Shown: in pieces, positions 1 to 6,235 of the stretch
How the letters are laid out: each line of letters opens with the position of its first letter
Numbering within the stretch: position 1 is the stretch's first letter
NCBI GenBank assembly: GCA_026770585.1
Contig: MU647052.1
Span: forward strand, 216,299-228,233
Direction of reading: 5' to 3'
From: Baffinella frigidus
Lineage: Eukaryota > Cryptophyceae > Cryptomonadales > Baffinellaceae
Length of the DNA: 11,935 bases
Program-made: the position numbers and the translations under genes
The notes under the pieces: generated by a model
What the model was told of the DNA's origin: nothing
What the model saw: only the letters and a program-made list of their open reading frames with translations
Database searches by the model: none

Positions 1-132
1 TCTAGGCTTTAGGGTCTAGGGTCTAGGGTTTAGGGTCTAGGGTCTAGGGTCTAGGGTTAGGGTTTAGGCTTTGGGGGTGCCTTCGCACGAAGACGCCGGG
101 AGCTGGCTTCTTGATTTGCTCGAACGCCACAA

Positions 133-169
133 TCGCGCTGTCACGCCTAGAGAGGAGCGGAACGAGGGG
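133..169 (+). repeat. Subtelomeric spacer repeat, copy 1
   Basis: Begins TCGCGCTGTCACGCCTA and ends with a GGAGCGG..GAGGGG purine run. The same 37-bp block occurs at 261-297 and 629-665, each time beside heptamer repeats. It is the most conserved non-telomeric piece in the left part of the window. Confidence 0.8.
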
Positions 170-260
170 GGTTAGGGTTTGGGGGCTGGGGTGTAGGGTT
201 TTGGATTCAGGGTTCAGGGCAGGTATAACTCTAGACCCTGCGCGTGTTCGCACGCCACAC

Positions 261-297
261 TCGCGCTGTCACGCCTAATGAGGAGCAGAGAGAGGGG
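261..297 (+). repeat. Subtelomeric spacer repeat, copy 2
   Basis: Same 37-bp block as 133-169, with TCGCGCTGTCACGCCTAA then AGGAGCAGAGAGAGGGG. It is followed directly by TTTGGGG repeats. Confidence 0.8.
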
Positions 298-310
298 TTT
301 GGGGTTTGGG

Positions 311-387
311 GGCTAGGGTTCAGGGTTTAGATTCAGGGTTCAGTCAGGGTAGGTAAAACTCTGAACCCTGAACCTACTCCCCAAATT
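311..387 (+). repeat. Dispersed repeat with AACCTACTCCCCAAATT end, copy 1
   Basis: A run of TTCAGGG/TTTAGGG units passes into GGGTAGGT, then a reverse-oriented piece ending GAACCTACTCCCCAAATT. A second copy lies at 891-970 and a shortened relative at 202-240. The unit contains both G-strand and C-strand fragments (CAGGGT..ACCCTGAACC), so it is partly self-complementary. Confidence 0.75.
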
Positions 388-440
388 TCATCTCGGACCA
401 TACCAGAATCTCGTGGTGCTCTTTTCCCGGGCTGTTCCTC

Positions 441-557
441 AACCCTACACCCTGCACCCTGCACCCTGCACCCTGCACCCTGCACCCTACACCTTGCACC
501 CTACGCACTACGCACTACACCCTACACCCTACACCCTACACCCTGCACCCTGCACCC
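441..557 (-). repeat. C-strand TGCAGGG/TGTAGGG variant heptamer array
   Basis: On the plus strand this reads CCCTGCA and CCCTACA in heptamer register, which is TGCAGGG/TGTAGGG on the minus strand. It is the only C-rich array in the left 2.9 kb. Its reverse complement matches the tract at 1440-1531, including the flank CCTCAACCC / GGGTTGAGG. The 77-residue frame through it (TLHPAP repeats) is a product of the heptamer and is not a gene. Confidence 0.85.
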
Positions 558-621
558 AGAGGGGCGATGCATGCCAAAAGCGGCGGCTATTGCTAGCATT
601 GCAGCGGTGCCCCCTCTTCTT
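557..621 (+). repeat. Dispersed GC-rich repeat, copy 1
   Basis: The block from CAGAGGGGCGA to GCATTGCAGCGGTGCC and CTTCTT resembles 4084-4147, with the 16 bases GCATTGCAGCGGTGCC identical. Both copies translate to RLL.ALQRC on the plus strand in one frame, hinting at a fragment of a once longer element. The copy here is sandwiched between the variant heptamers and spacer copy 3. Confidence 0.6.
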
Positions 622-628
622 GGACCAC

Positions 629-665
629 TCGCGCTGTCACGCCTAACGCGGAGCGGAGAGAGGGG
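629..665 (+). repeat. Subtelomeric spacer repeat, copy 3
   Basis: Third copy of the TCGCGCTGTCACGCCTAA block, ending GGAGCGGAGAGAGGGG. Unlike copies 1 and 2 it is followed by non-telomeric sequence leading into a MITE. Confidence 0.8.
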
Positions 666-725
666 TTGAGGTGACATGACTATCGTGTCTCACTCGCAGG
701 ATCAGTCTACGCTCGCTGTATACGT

Positions 726-828
726 ATCCCTTAGGTGACCAACGGGTGAATAATCACCCGTGGAAGCTCTAGGCAGGTCCCTAGGGCCCTACGGTGGGGC
801 GTATGAGCCTACTGGTCACTTAAGGGAT
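726..828. mobile_element. MITE family A, copy 1 (103 bp)
   Basis: Non-coding element with terminal inverted repeats: the left end ATCCCTTAGGTGACCA pairs with the right end TGGTCACTTAAGGGAT (one mismatch). Inside, GGGTGAATAATCACCC is a second small palindrome and the core carries CTAGGGCCCTACGGT. Two further copies lie at 8676-8777 and 8899-9008 in the opposite orientation. Length, symmetry and lack of coding potential fit a non-autonomous DNA transposon. Weak inverted symmetry continues outward to 721, so the exact target-site duplication is unclear. Confidence 0.8.
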
Positions 829-890
829 ATGTAGTGTCATGGTCGGAGTTCCCCATCATCCCCTCCTACCCTCACTACTCACAGTTTGGG

Positions 891-970
891 TGTTAGGGTT
901 CAGGGTTTAGGGTTTAGATTCAGGGTTCAGGGTAGGTGAAAATGGAAACCCCGAACCTACTCCCCAAATT
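891..970 (+). repeat. Dispersed repeat with AACCTACTCCCCAAATT end, copy 2
   Basis: Second copy of the 311-387 unit, with one extra TTTAGGG heptamer and the central link changed. Its left part is TTTAGGG/TTCAGGG heptamers. Confidence 0.75.
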
Positions 971-1018
971 GTGTTGACATAAATGCGAGAGACGACTTTG
1001 CTGCAAAGCGGCTGATAA

Positions 1019-1144
1019 CCACGCCAGAGGGCTCGAGGGAAACCGACGCCTTATCCACGTCAGATCTGACGTCGTTAACTCAAGTATTCACGAGATTTCC
1101 CCTGAAAGATGTCAAAAGTGGATGTTTTGAGCCCTCTGGCGTGG
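1019..1144. mobile_element. 126-bp element with perfect 16-bp terminal inverted repeats
   Basis: The left terminus CCACGCCAGAGGGCTC is the exact reverse complement of the right terminus GAGCCCTCTGGCGTGG. Near its middle is a perfect 16-bp palindrome ACGTCAGATCTGACGT (1057-1072). It has no coding capacity. The size and structure match a MITE, although no clear target-site duplication is visible (flanks GATAA and AAAGG) and only one copy lies in the window. Confidence 0.7.
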
Positions 1145-1204
1145 AAAGGAGGCGTTAGGTGTAAAGCTCTGCCGGACTTCTAGAGGGTTTGGCTTGACCC
1201 CGAG

Positions 1205-1437
1205 TCTTGAGTGTTTAGTGTTTAGGGGGGGGGGCGAGGTTTAGGGTTTAGGGTTTAGGGTTTAGGGTGTAGGGTGTAGGGAGGGTTTAGGGAGGGTTTA
1301 GGGAGGGTTTAGGGAGGGTTTGAGGAGGGTTTAGGGCGGGTTTAGGGCGGGTTTAGGGGGGGGGTTGGGGTCGACCATTTCGTGTGCAGGGTCCAGGGTT
1401 TAGAGTCTAGGGTTGAGGGTCTAGGGTTCAGAGTTTA
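1205..1437 (+). repeat. Telomere-like array with 11-bp TTTAGGG+AGGG units
   Basis: Four exact TTTAGGG-type units near 1240-1266 are followed by seven consecutive 11-bp units, AGGGAGGGTTT or close variants, at 1278-1354. The 11-mer equals one heptamer plus an extra AGGG. Degenerate TCTAGGG, TTGAGGG and TTCAGAG units follow to 1437. Four or more GGG runs at short spacing give strong G-quadruplex potential on the plus strand. Confidence 0.85.
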
Positions 1438-1439
1438 GA

Positions 1440-1531
1440 GTGCAGGGTGTAGGGTGCAGTGTGCAGGGTGCAGTGTGTAGGGTGCAGGGTGCAGGGTGTA
1501 GTGTGTAGTGCGCAGGGTGTAGGGTTGAGGA
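1440..1531 (+). repeat. G-strand TGCAGGG/TGTAGGG variant heptamer array
   Basis: In-register TGCAGGG, TGTAGGG and GTAGTGCGCAGGG units end in GTGTAGGGTTGAGGA. The tract is the inverted counterpart of 435-557, giving roughly 90-120 bp arms around a segment of about 0.9 kb. It is followed by a purine-rich tract (GGAGGGAAGAGAAGGAGG...) to 1568. Confidence 0.8.
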
Positions 1532-1603
1532 CGGAGGGAAGAGAAGGAGGAAAGAGGAGGAGGGAGGGTACCCGTCAAGCTCCTGGAGGTCCCAGAGAAG
1601 GCT

Positions 1604-2160
1604 GAAGTCGAGCTTGACCCCGCACGCTCTTGCGATGTACGCGAGTTCCTACCGAGGGGTTTGGGGGTTATCTCCACACCCCACACCCCCAAACCCCACA
1701 CCCCACACCCCACGCTAGGACCCTGCACGGTTTTGCGCGGTGCGCGAGTTCCTGGGGTTTGGGGTGTGGGGTTTGGGGTTTGGGGTATGGGGTTTGAAGT
1801 CGAGCTTGCCCCCGCATGCTCGTGCGCGGTACGCGAGTTCCTACCGAGGGGGTTGGTGGTCAACTCCAAACTCCAACCCCCACACCAGACGCCAGGAGCC
1901 CGCACGCTTTTGCGTTTTGGTTTGGGGTGTGGGGTTTGGGGTATGGGGTTTGAAGTCGAGCTTGACCCCGCATGCTCGTGCGCAGTACGCGAGTTCCTAG
2001 CGCGGGGGTTGGGGTGTGGGGTGTGGGGTGTGGGGTTTGGGGTTTGGGGTTTGGGGTTTGGGGTTTGGGGTTTGGGTTGCAACGTTTGGAGTTTGGGGTG
2101 TGGGGTCTGGGGTTTGTGGGGTAGGGTGTGTGATTTGCGGTCTGGGGTGTAGGGTGGTTT
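1604..2160 (+). repeat. TTTGGGG/TGTGGGG array with three conserved 50-bp spacers
   Basis: Runs of TTTGGGG and TGTGGGG alternate with a spacer that begins GAAGTCGAGCTTG and ends ACGCGAGTTCCTA. Spacer copies are at 1604-1656, 1796-1848 and 1952-2006, with partial relatives near 1715-1755 and 1888-1920. At 1664-1712 a short stretch flips to CCCCAAA/CCCCACA. The 215-residue minus-strand and 163-residue plus-strand open frames exist because TTTGGGG has no stop in any frame, so they are not called as genes. Confidence 0.85.
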
Positions 2161-2560
2161 CGGGTGCAGGGTTTGGAGTTTGGTGTTTGGAGTTTGGAGT
2201 TCGGGGTTTGGAGTTGAGTGTTTGGGGTTTGGGGTTCGGGGTTCGGGGTTTAGTGTTTAGTGTTTGGAGTTGAGTGTTTGGAGTTGAGTTTGTTTGGGAT
2301 TTAGGGTGTGGAGTTTAGTTTTCGGGGTTTGGAGTTCGGGGTTTAGGGTGTGGGGTTTAGTGTTCGGGGTTTGGAGTTCGGGGTTTAGGGTGTGGGGTTT
2401 AGTGTTCGGGGTTTGGAGTTCGGGGTTTAGTGTTCGGGGTTTAGTGTTCGGGGTTTAGTGTTCGGGGTTTAGTGTTCGGGGTTTAGTGTTCGGGGTTTAG
2501 TGTTCGGGGTTTAGTGTTCGGGGTTTGGAGTTCGGGGTTCAGTGTTCGGGGGTTGGGGTT
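2160..2560 (+). repeat. Higher-order heptamer array (14-bp and 42-bp units)
   Basis: All units remain multiples of seven. Two perfect consecutive copies of a 42-bp unit (six heptamers) lie at 2321-2404, preceded by a diverged copy at 2279-2320. Then come seven perfect consecutive copies of the 14-mer TTCGGGGTTTAGTG at 2419-2516, flanked by diverged copies. Retention of heptamer register with local homogenisation points to slippage or unequal exchange acting on old telomeric DNA. Confidence 0.85.
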
Positions 2561-2599
2561 AGGGTTTACCGGCGCGCTTTCGCTCCCGCCGAGCGGACT

Positions 2600-2627
2600 G
2601 ATCTTCTTCACGCCGCCACTCCTGTTG
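2600..2627 (+). repeat. Short spacer repeat GATCTKCTTCACGCC, copy 1
   Basis: GATCTTCTTCACGCCGCC followed by ACTCCTGTTG, within a GC-rich break (2568-2627) in the heptamer array. A second copy is at 2741-2768. Confidence 0.65.
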
Positions 2628-2639
2628 TTTTTGGTTTTT

Positions 2640-2930
2640 GGTTGAATTAGGTTTGGGTGTTGGGTGTGGGGTGTTGGGTGTTGGGTGTGGGGTGTGGGGT
2701 TTGGGGTGTGCGGTTAGGGGGTTGGGGGTTGGGGTTTTGGGATCTGCTTCACGCCCCCGCTCCTGGTGCGGGGTTTGGGGTGTGGGGTTTTGGTTTTTGT
2801 GGTTTGGGGTTCAGGGGTAGGGGTTTGGGGTTTAGGGTTCAGGGCGGAGGGTTTAGGGTTTAGGGAATGGGGTTTACGGGTGTAGGGTGTATATTGTAAA
2901 GGTGTAGGGTTTAGGGGTTTAGTGATCATT
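2640..2930 (+). repeat. Degenerate TGTGGGG/TTTAGGG array
   Basis: TGTTGGG, TGTGGGG, TTTGGGG and finally TTTAGGG-type units. It is interrupted at 2741-2768 by the second copy of the GATCTGCTTCACGCC spacer and fades out near 2930. The short open frames on both strands are heptamer products. Confidence 0.75.
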
Positions 2931-2983
2931 TAGCGTTAAGGTTCCTGGCCATGAGAGAAACCGCGCGTCGATCGATCTAGGGC

Positions 2984-3150
2984 GTGGCTGTCGAGGGTGT
3001 CGAGGGTGGGGGGGGCGTGCAGGGGTATCTCGAATACAACAATCCCCCCCCTGCCCTACAGGGATACCTCGCTCACAAGAAACCGCCCCCCCCTAGGACC
3101 CTACAGTACGCTTATGCCTAGGTGGCTGTCGAGGCTGGAGGGGGGGGGCG
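2984..3150 (+). repeat. GTGGCTGTCGAGG plus poly-G pair flanking a half MITE
   Basis: GTGGCTGTCGAGG followed by a GGGGGGG run occurs at 2984-3016 and again at 3122-3149. Between them lie a stretch CAGGGGTATCTCGAATACAACAATCC, related to 9065-9091 (written here only as a coordinate match), and half of a family B MITE. The arrangement looks like insertion and partial duplication. Confidence 0.55.
3057..3121 (+). mobile_element. MITE family B, left half only
   Basis: Starts TACAGGGATACCTCGCTCA, passes through the C-run and CCTAGGACCCTACAGTA core and stops at about 3121, where the GTGGCTGTCGAGG repeat begins. The right terminal repeat is missing, so this is a truncated copy. Complete copies are at 5920-6041, 8371-8492 and 9492-9614. 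Confidence 0.75.
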
Positions 3151-3273
3151 GCACCACTCAGGGTAGCGCATGACGTCGGAGATCGCGGCGTGGACCAGCC
3201 ACGGCGCGGCGCTGATCAGCACCTCCTCGCGTACCGTGAGTTTGCCCGGCGGCAGCTCCAACCTGCCGCGCCC
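3121..3273 (-). pseudogene. Possible exon fragment: start of an SRPBCC-like domain
   Basis: The minus strand is open for 51 codons between a stop at 3276-3274 and one at 3120-3118. From about 3250 down to 3154 it reads KLTVREEVLIS followed by APWLVHAAISDVMRYPEW. SRPBCC proteins (START, polyketide cyclase, coenzyme Q-binding) begin with a beta strand, then A-P...V...I.D...YP.W, which this matches closely. There is no ATG at its start; a possible splice acceptor GCGGCAG lies just upstream (exon from 3262), and GT sites follow the YPEW codons. Downstream the frame runs into poly-C and the flanking repeat, so it is either one internal exon or a gene fragment stranded in repeats. The match was judged by eye only. 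The plus-strand frame over it is a shadow. Confidence 0.35.
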
Positions 3274-3434
3274 TCACCACTTAGCAGCGACCGAAGACAT
3301 TCCCCGCCCCGGATTCTCGGATCCTCGGATTGAAGGGGGGAAGTCTGGTTGGCATCCATGGCGATGGATAAGATTCGAGTACAAGTGGTTTGGATGGACT
3401 GCGTCTGTGAAGACCTCGGTTGGCTGCTAAGTGG

Positions 3435-3515
3435 ACTGTGCGGTACTGCACGCGGCTCCCTCTGAGGTGCTGCATGCGAGGTAGGCATGACACCCGCTGT
3501 GAGGTACTGCATGCC
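3435..3515 (+). repeat. Three degenerate copies of CTGTGAGGTACTGCATGC
   Basis: Related 18-bp blocks at 3435-3452, 3462-3479 and 3498-3515, differing by a few bases and spaced 27 and 36 bp apart. No protein or RNA role is evident. Confidence 0.55.
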
Positions 3516-3567
3516 CACCGTGACCATGCGTGGAGGTCAGCCCCTACCTCCTTACGCTCCTGATGAG

Positions 3568-3587
3568 ACGTTGGCAAGAGCCAACGT
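3568..3587. other. Perfect hairpin ACGTTGGC-AAGA-GCCAACGT
   Basis: An 8-bp perfect stem with a 4-base loop. It is the first of several close hairpins in 3568-3779. Confidence 0.6.
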
Positions 3588-3694
3588 TGGCGTTGCTACC
3601 ACCATCTCGCGTCGCCCCTGTTCAGAGACAGCCTCGGTTGGGGTGTGTACACGGCCGCCGTGGTGGCATTCATCAAGGTCTCTCTCGCGCAGCC

Positions 3695-3779
3695 CCCCAT
3701 GCCTTCCCGCATGGGGCGCATGCCTTTTCTCTCATCCCTCAACTGAGGGAGCCTCCTCCCTCAGATGAAGGAAGGAGGC
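3695..3779. other. Cluster of three consecutive hairpins
   Basis: CCCCATGC/GCATGGGG (3695-3716, 6-base loop), TCCCTCA/TGAGGGA (3735-3750, 2-base loop) and GCCTCCT/AGGAGGC (3751-3779, 15-base loop) follow one another. They could fold as a structured RNA or be the remains of an inverted-repeat element. No oligo-T run follows, so a bacterial-type terminator is not implied. Confidence 0.5.
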
Positions 3780-3839
3780 AGCTTTGGACGTCTCAAGCTT
3801 TACTGAACGTCTGCATACCAACGTGCACACGTAGGTTAT

Positions 3840-4440
3840 ACTTTTAGAATTGTCTTAGGGGCGCGGCGCCTCCTCACTCTACAGGAGACAGACGATCAGT
3901 CCCTGCATCCTCACTTTCCTGAGGAGAGACGCTCAACGGCAAGCGCGAAACTCTGTGTGGCTGGTGAGGAGGGTACCCTTCGCCTTCGGGGACGGTTTTC
4001 GGAGTGCGCCAGCGCGCCCACAAGGAGGGAGCCTGCGGTTCGGGTTGCTCCTCCGGCGGGCTGTTCGTCTTCTTGAAAGGCAGCAGAGGGGCGAGCCACG
4101 CCAGCAGTGGAGGCTTTTGTGTGCATTGCAGCGGTGCCTGTTCTTGCCCCATCTTCCAGATCGGCGTTTCTTGCGCGTGTGCGGGCTGGCCGCAGCTGGC
4201 GCAGGGTGCGGGGAGACTGCGCTGCACCAGGCCGGAGAAGAGTCGCGCCTCTCCCGCACCGATGCAAACGCAGATGGAGACCGCGACGAGCGAGCTCCTC
4301 CAAATCCCGCCTCGCCGTGTCGCCACCCTCGCCCCCACTCTTCGGACCGCCGCAGACTCCATCCCTTCACCTAGTTCACCGCTCCTCCGCGTTCGCATTG
4401 ATCGCAGGAGCTCGTTGTGTTCGTAAGAAACCGCGGGACG
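3840..4440. other. GC-rich patch with long open frames on both strands
   Basis: Several frames stay open here on both strands. The longest with a true ATG is on the minus strand, 4398-3874, 174 residues. Its product is Arg/Pro/Ser-rich with one weakly hydrophobic stretch (SSLVAVSICVCIGAG) and no family I recognise. High GC lowers stop frequency, so open frames alone are weak evidence. One segment (4084-4147) recurs at 557-621, which argues for a dispersed repeat rather than a unique gene. Either a diverged gene or a repeat remnant is possible. Confidence 0.3.
4084..4147 (+). repeat. Dispersed GC-rich repeat, copy 2
   Basis: Counterpart of 557-621, sharing CAGAGGGGCGA at the left and an identical GCATTGCAGCGGTGCC at the right. 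This copy sits outside the telomere-like arrays. Confidence 0.6.
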
Positions 4441-4559
4441 CCTTTGGGTGTCTGTTGAGGGGTTGCAACAAGAAAAATTTAAAATCTACAATACTTGTAA
4501 GAGTCTTATCCCCCCACTTTTGTACCAGGAAAATGGTATATATTGTTATTACTTGCGTC

Positions 4560-4638
4560 CCCAAATTTGGGCACCAAAGGGTCATTATCCGTTTTTTGTT
4601 TCAGATCTGAGATTTTTGCAATCTGGTCAAATCTCAGA
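4560..4638. other. Two palindromes in an AT-rich stretch
   Basis: CCCAAATTTGGG (4560-4571) is a perfect palindrome. TCTGAGATTT (4606-4615) pairs exactly with AAATCTCAGA (4629-4638) across a 13-base loop. The surrounding 4440-4640 is clearly more AT-rich than the preceding patch and may be a small inverted-repeat insertion. Confidence 0.45.
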
Positions 4639-4726
4639 GTCTCAGCGACGCCCGGGCGCGCGGCGATTTGGGGCGCATTTCATTGCTCGTAGGATCCTAG
4701 CTTCTTCTTCTTCTTTATTACCCTCA

Positions 4727-4774
4727 CATGGTGTGCACCAAGGAGACCTCGAGAGAGGCCCCCCAGCCTTGGCC
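4727..4774 (+). pseudogene. Possible reverse-transcriptase relic (GVHQGD motif)
   Basis: In an open frame from about 4448 to 4915 the translation includes HGVHQGDLERGPPALA. Non-LTR retrotransposon and group II reverse transcriptases carry GVxQGDPLxPxLF in the fingers/palm region, so GVHQGD followed by L..GP..L is suggestive. The proline after QGD is missing, no YxDD catalytic motif follows, and the rest of the frame is unrecognisable. At best this is a small decayed fragment; chance resemblance is quite possible. Confidence 0.2.
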
Positions 4775-5175
4775 AGAACTTTGTGTTTTACCACACGGCG
4801 GTGGGCTACGACACTTATTGGGGGTTCGTTGACCCTGGATTCCAGTGTGATACGTGACCAATATGCGGCAGGAAAATCCGTAAAGTTAATTGTCTTCAGG
4901 CAAGTTGACTTTTGATGAAAGGTTAAGCACCAAAAGGTTCGTAGCTTTGGTGTCTAACTGATTTCACATCACCCCCCCACACAATTCCTCTCACCTTGTG
5001 GGGTATTCGTGATTGAAGCTCCTATACTTCAACCATGGGATACCATGAGCCTCATTAAGGCTGACTTGGGTTCGGTGTGTGTGCGAGACTGTGCCTTTTT
5101 GGTCTAACTCAAACACCCCAAGAGAGCCACCCTTCATCCCCTCTTCACGAGCCTCTGCACTGGAGAGCTAAACGC
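4775..5175. other. No gene recognised
   Basis: No convincing coding frame or RNA gene is visible. Short features include TTGAAG/CTTCAA near 5014-5033 as a small hairpin, and a C-run followed by an imperfect CCCCACACAA/TTGTGGGG pair near 4975-5005. Confidence 0.4.
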
Positions 5176-5220
5176 GATCCGAAAGCAAAAATGCTTTTTC
5201 TGCAGTCCTTTCTACGGAAG

Positions 5221-5412
5221 GGCGTGTCGTTGGCATATGTTGGGAGAAATTAAAACCTAAAGGACCTAAAGTCCCGTCACGGAACGGCGTGTCGTTGGCA
5301 TATGTTGGGAGAAATTAAAACCTAAAGGACCTAAAGGACCGTGCAGATCCCTTCTACGGAAGGGCGTGTCGTTGGGCTATGTTGGGAGAAATTAAAACCT
5401 AAAGGACCTAAA
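5221..5412 (+). repeat. Three 50-bp direct repeats (GGCGTGTCGTTGG...CCTAAAGGACCTAAA)
   Basis: Copies at 5221-5270, 5286-5335 and 5363-5412; copies 1 and 2 are identical and copy 3 differs by one or two bases (GGGCTATG for GGCATATG). A preceding CTTTCTACGGAAG recurs before copies 1 and 3. Each ends in two AACCTAAAGG-type steps. Related sequence with the same leader (GATCCGAAAG, CCTTTCTAC) and tail occurs at 7965-8034 and 8184-8249. The copies lie in different reading frames because the spacings (65 and 77 bp) are not multiples of three, so a coding repeat is unlikely. Confidence 0.8.
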
Positions 5413-5731
5413 GGTGTGGCTCGACTCACTTTCCGAGGCGGGCCTGCATACTCTGAAAAAATACGAGCCGGCAAGGGCTCACTTCTTTTTGTACTCAAAA
5501 GCCCAAACCCCAAAACAGCCATTTCCAACCGAAAGTGTGTGACCATTTTCGTCAACGCACTACTTGTAATATTCAAAATAAGGGGGGGAACGGCTCCAAG
5601 GGTAACGCAAATAAGGGGGAAAACGCAAATAAGCTGGGAAACAGCTCAAGCGGCAACCGCAAAAAAATGCCTACGAAAATCCTAACAAAAACGGAAAAAC
5701 TGATTATTTCAGAGCGCCACAAAGTTTGGAA
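5413..5731 (+). other. A-rich stretch, no gene called
   Basis: Frames are open on the plus strand (for example 5535-5846, encoding a Lys/Asn/Gly-rich stretch such as NKGGNGSKGNANKGENANK). This comes from short internal repeats of ACGCAAATAAGGGGG at 5576-5640. No domain is recognisable, and the composition is explained by the simple repeats. Confidence 0.35.
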
Positions 5732-5774
5732 GCGCTCAACGGACCGGCGACTGTTTGAGACACGGTCATCCACG
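5732..5774 (+). repeat. 43-bp direct repeat, copy 1
   Basis: Starts GCGCTCAACGGACCGGCGA and continues CTGTTTGAGACACGGTC. A second copy at 5828-5870 is 96 bp downstream with about five differences. Each copy has CTCAA and TTGAG bracketing its core, so it can form a small hairpin. Confidence 0.75.
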
Positions 5775-5827
5775 CGGCACCTCCCCGCCTCCCATCACTC
5801 TGGGTGCTGGGCAAGAGAGAGACACCT

Positions 5828-5870
5828 GCGCTCAACGGACCGGTGACTGTTTGAGACTCGGTCTACCGTG
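5828..5870 (+). repeat. 43-bp direct repeat, copy 2
   Basis: Second copy of the 5732-5774 unit (GCGCTCAACGGACCGGTGA, then CTGTTTGAGACTCGGTC). The intervening 53 bp are unrelated. Confidence 0.75.
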
Positions 5871-5919
5871 GAGGCAACCCAGGGGCATATCTTAAGTCAA
5901 TCTCCCACAGATGGACAAC

Positions 5920-6041
5920 TACAGGGTTACCTCGCTCATAAGAAAGCGCCCCCCCCCAGGACCCTACAGTAGGCCTATGCCTAGGGCCCTACGGTGGTCC
6001 TAGGAGGGGGGGTAGTTTCTGATGAGCGAGGTGCCCCTGCA
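5920..6041. mobile_element. MITE family B, complete copy (122 bp)
   Basis: The left arm TACAGGGTTACCTCGCTCAT and AAGAAAGCG plus a C-run pair with the right arm ending TGATGAGCGAGGTGCCCCTG. The core CCTACAGTAGGCCTATGCC and TAGGGCCCTACGGTGG is shared with the other B copies. The long arms mean a transcript would fold into one extended hairpin. No coding capacity. Confidence 0.85.
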
Positions 6042-6130
6042 GGGAACGAGCCACGAGACTTACCACGTGTGGTGAGTAAATCTAACGAAGACTGGACCAT
6101 CGTGTGACACGGATCTAGTAGCGCCTGTTA

Positions 6131-6196
6131 GCCTCGGTCGGACAAGTTGTGAGCCTCGATCGGGCAGGTGACGAGCCTCGGTGGTTGACTAATCAA
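6131..6196 (+). repeat. 22-bp tandem repeat, about three copies
   Basis: GAGCCTCGRTCGGRCAGGTGA-type units begin at 6131, 6153 and 6175; the third decays after GCCTCGGTGGTTGACTA. No known function. Confidence 0.65.
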
Positions 6197-6235
6197 GGTA
6201 TCTTTGATCAGCGCCCAAACGAGCAGCCTGCAATC

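Larger units (their letters stand above)
1..345 (+). repeat. Degenerate telomere-like heptamer mosaic
   Basis: G-rich strand repeats dominated by TCTAGGG and TTTAGGG at 1-70, then TTTGGGG-like and TTCAGGG variants after 165. The array is broken by two copies of a non-telomeric spacer (133-169, 261-297). A partial repeat beginning GGATTCAGGGTTCAGGG (202-240) recurs in longer form at 311-387 and 891-970. The variants show this is an old or subtelomeric array, not a fresh telomere end. Confidence 0.85.

Noticed and set aside
1-60. True chromosome terminus at the left edge
   Set aside because: The G-rich strand at the left edge would point inward, and a real left end should read CCCTAAA on the plus strand; the units are also degenerate.
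413-646. 77-residue frame with TLHPAP repeats
   Set aside because: It is a translation of CCCTGCA/CCCTACA telomere variants, with no independent gene signal.
1435-2152. Long open frames (215 residues minus, 163 plus) through the heptamer array
   Set aside because: TTTGGGG and TGTGGGG contain no stop in any of six frames, and period seven makes every frame repetitive (FGVWGLG, PQTPNPK). Open length is therefore expected without coding.
3216-3577. Overlapping minus-strand frames in 3216-3577
   Set aside because: They overlap one another in different frames and show no domain; low-complexity Arg/Ser content is explained by GC content.
3695-3779. Bacterial rho-independent terminators
   Set aside because: No T-run follows the stems, no bacterial gene precedes them, and the window is eukaryotic.
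5341-5685. 114-residue plus-strand frame containing LCWEKLKPKGPKG
   Set aside because: It starts at GTG, begins in the third copy of a repeat whose other copies lie in different frames, and has no recognisable domain.
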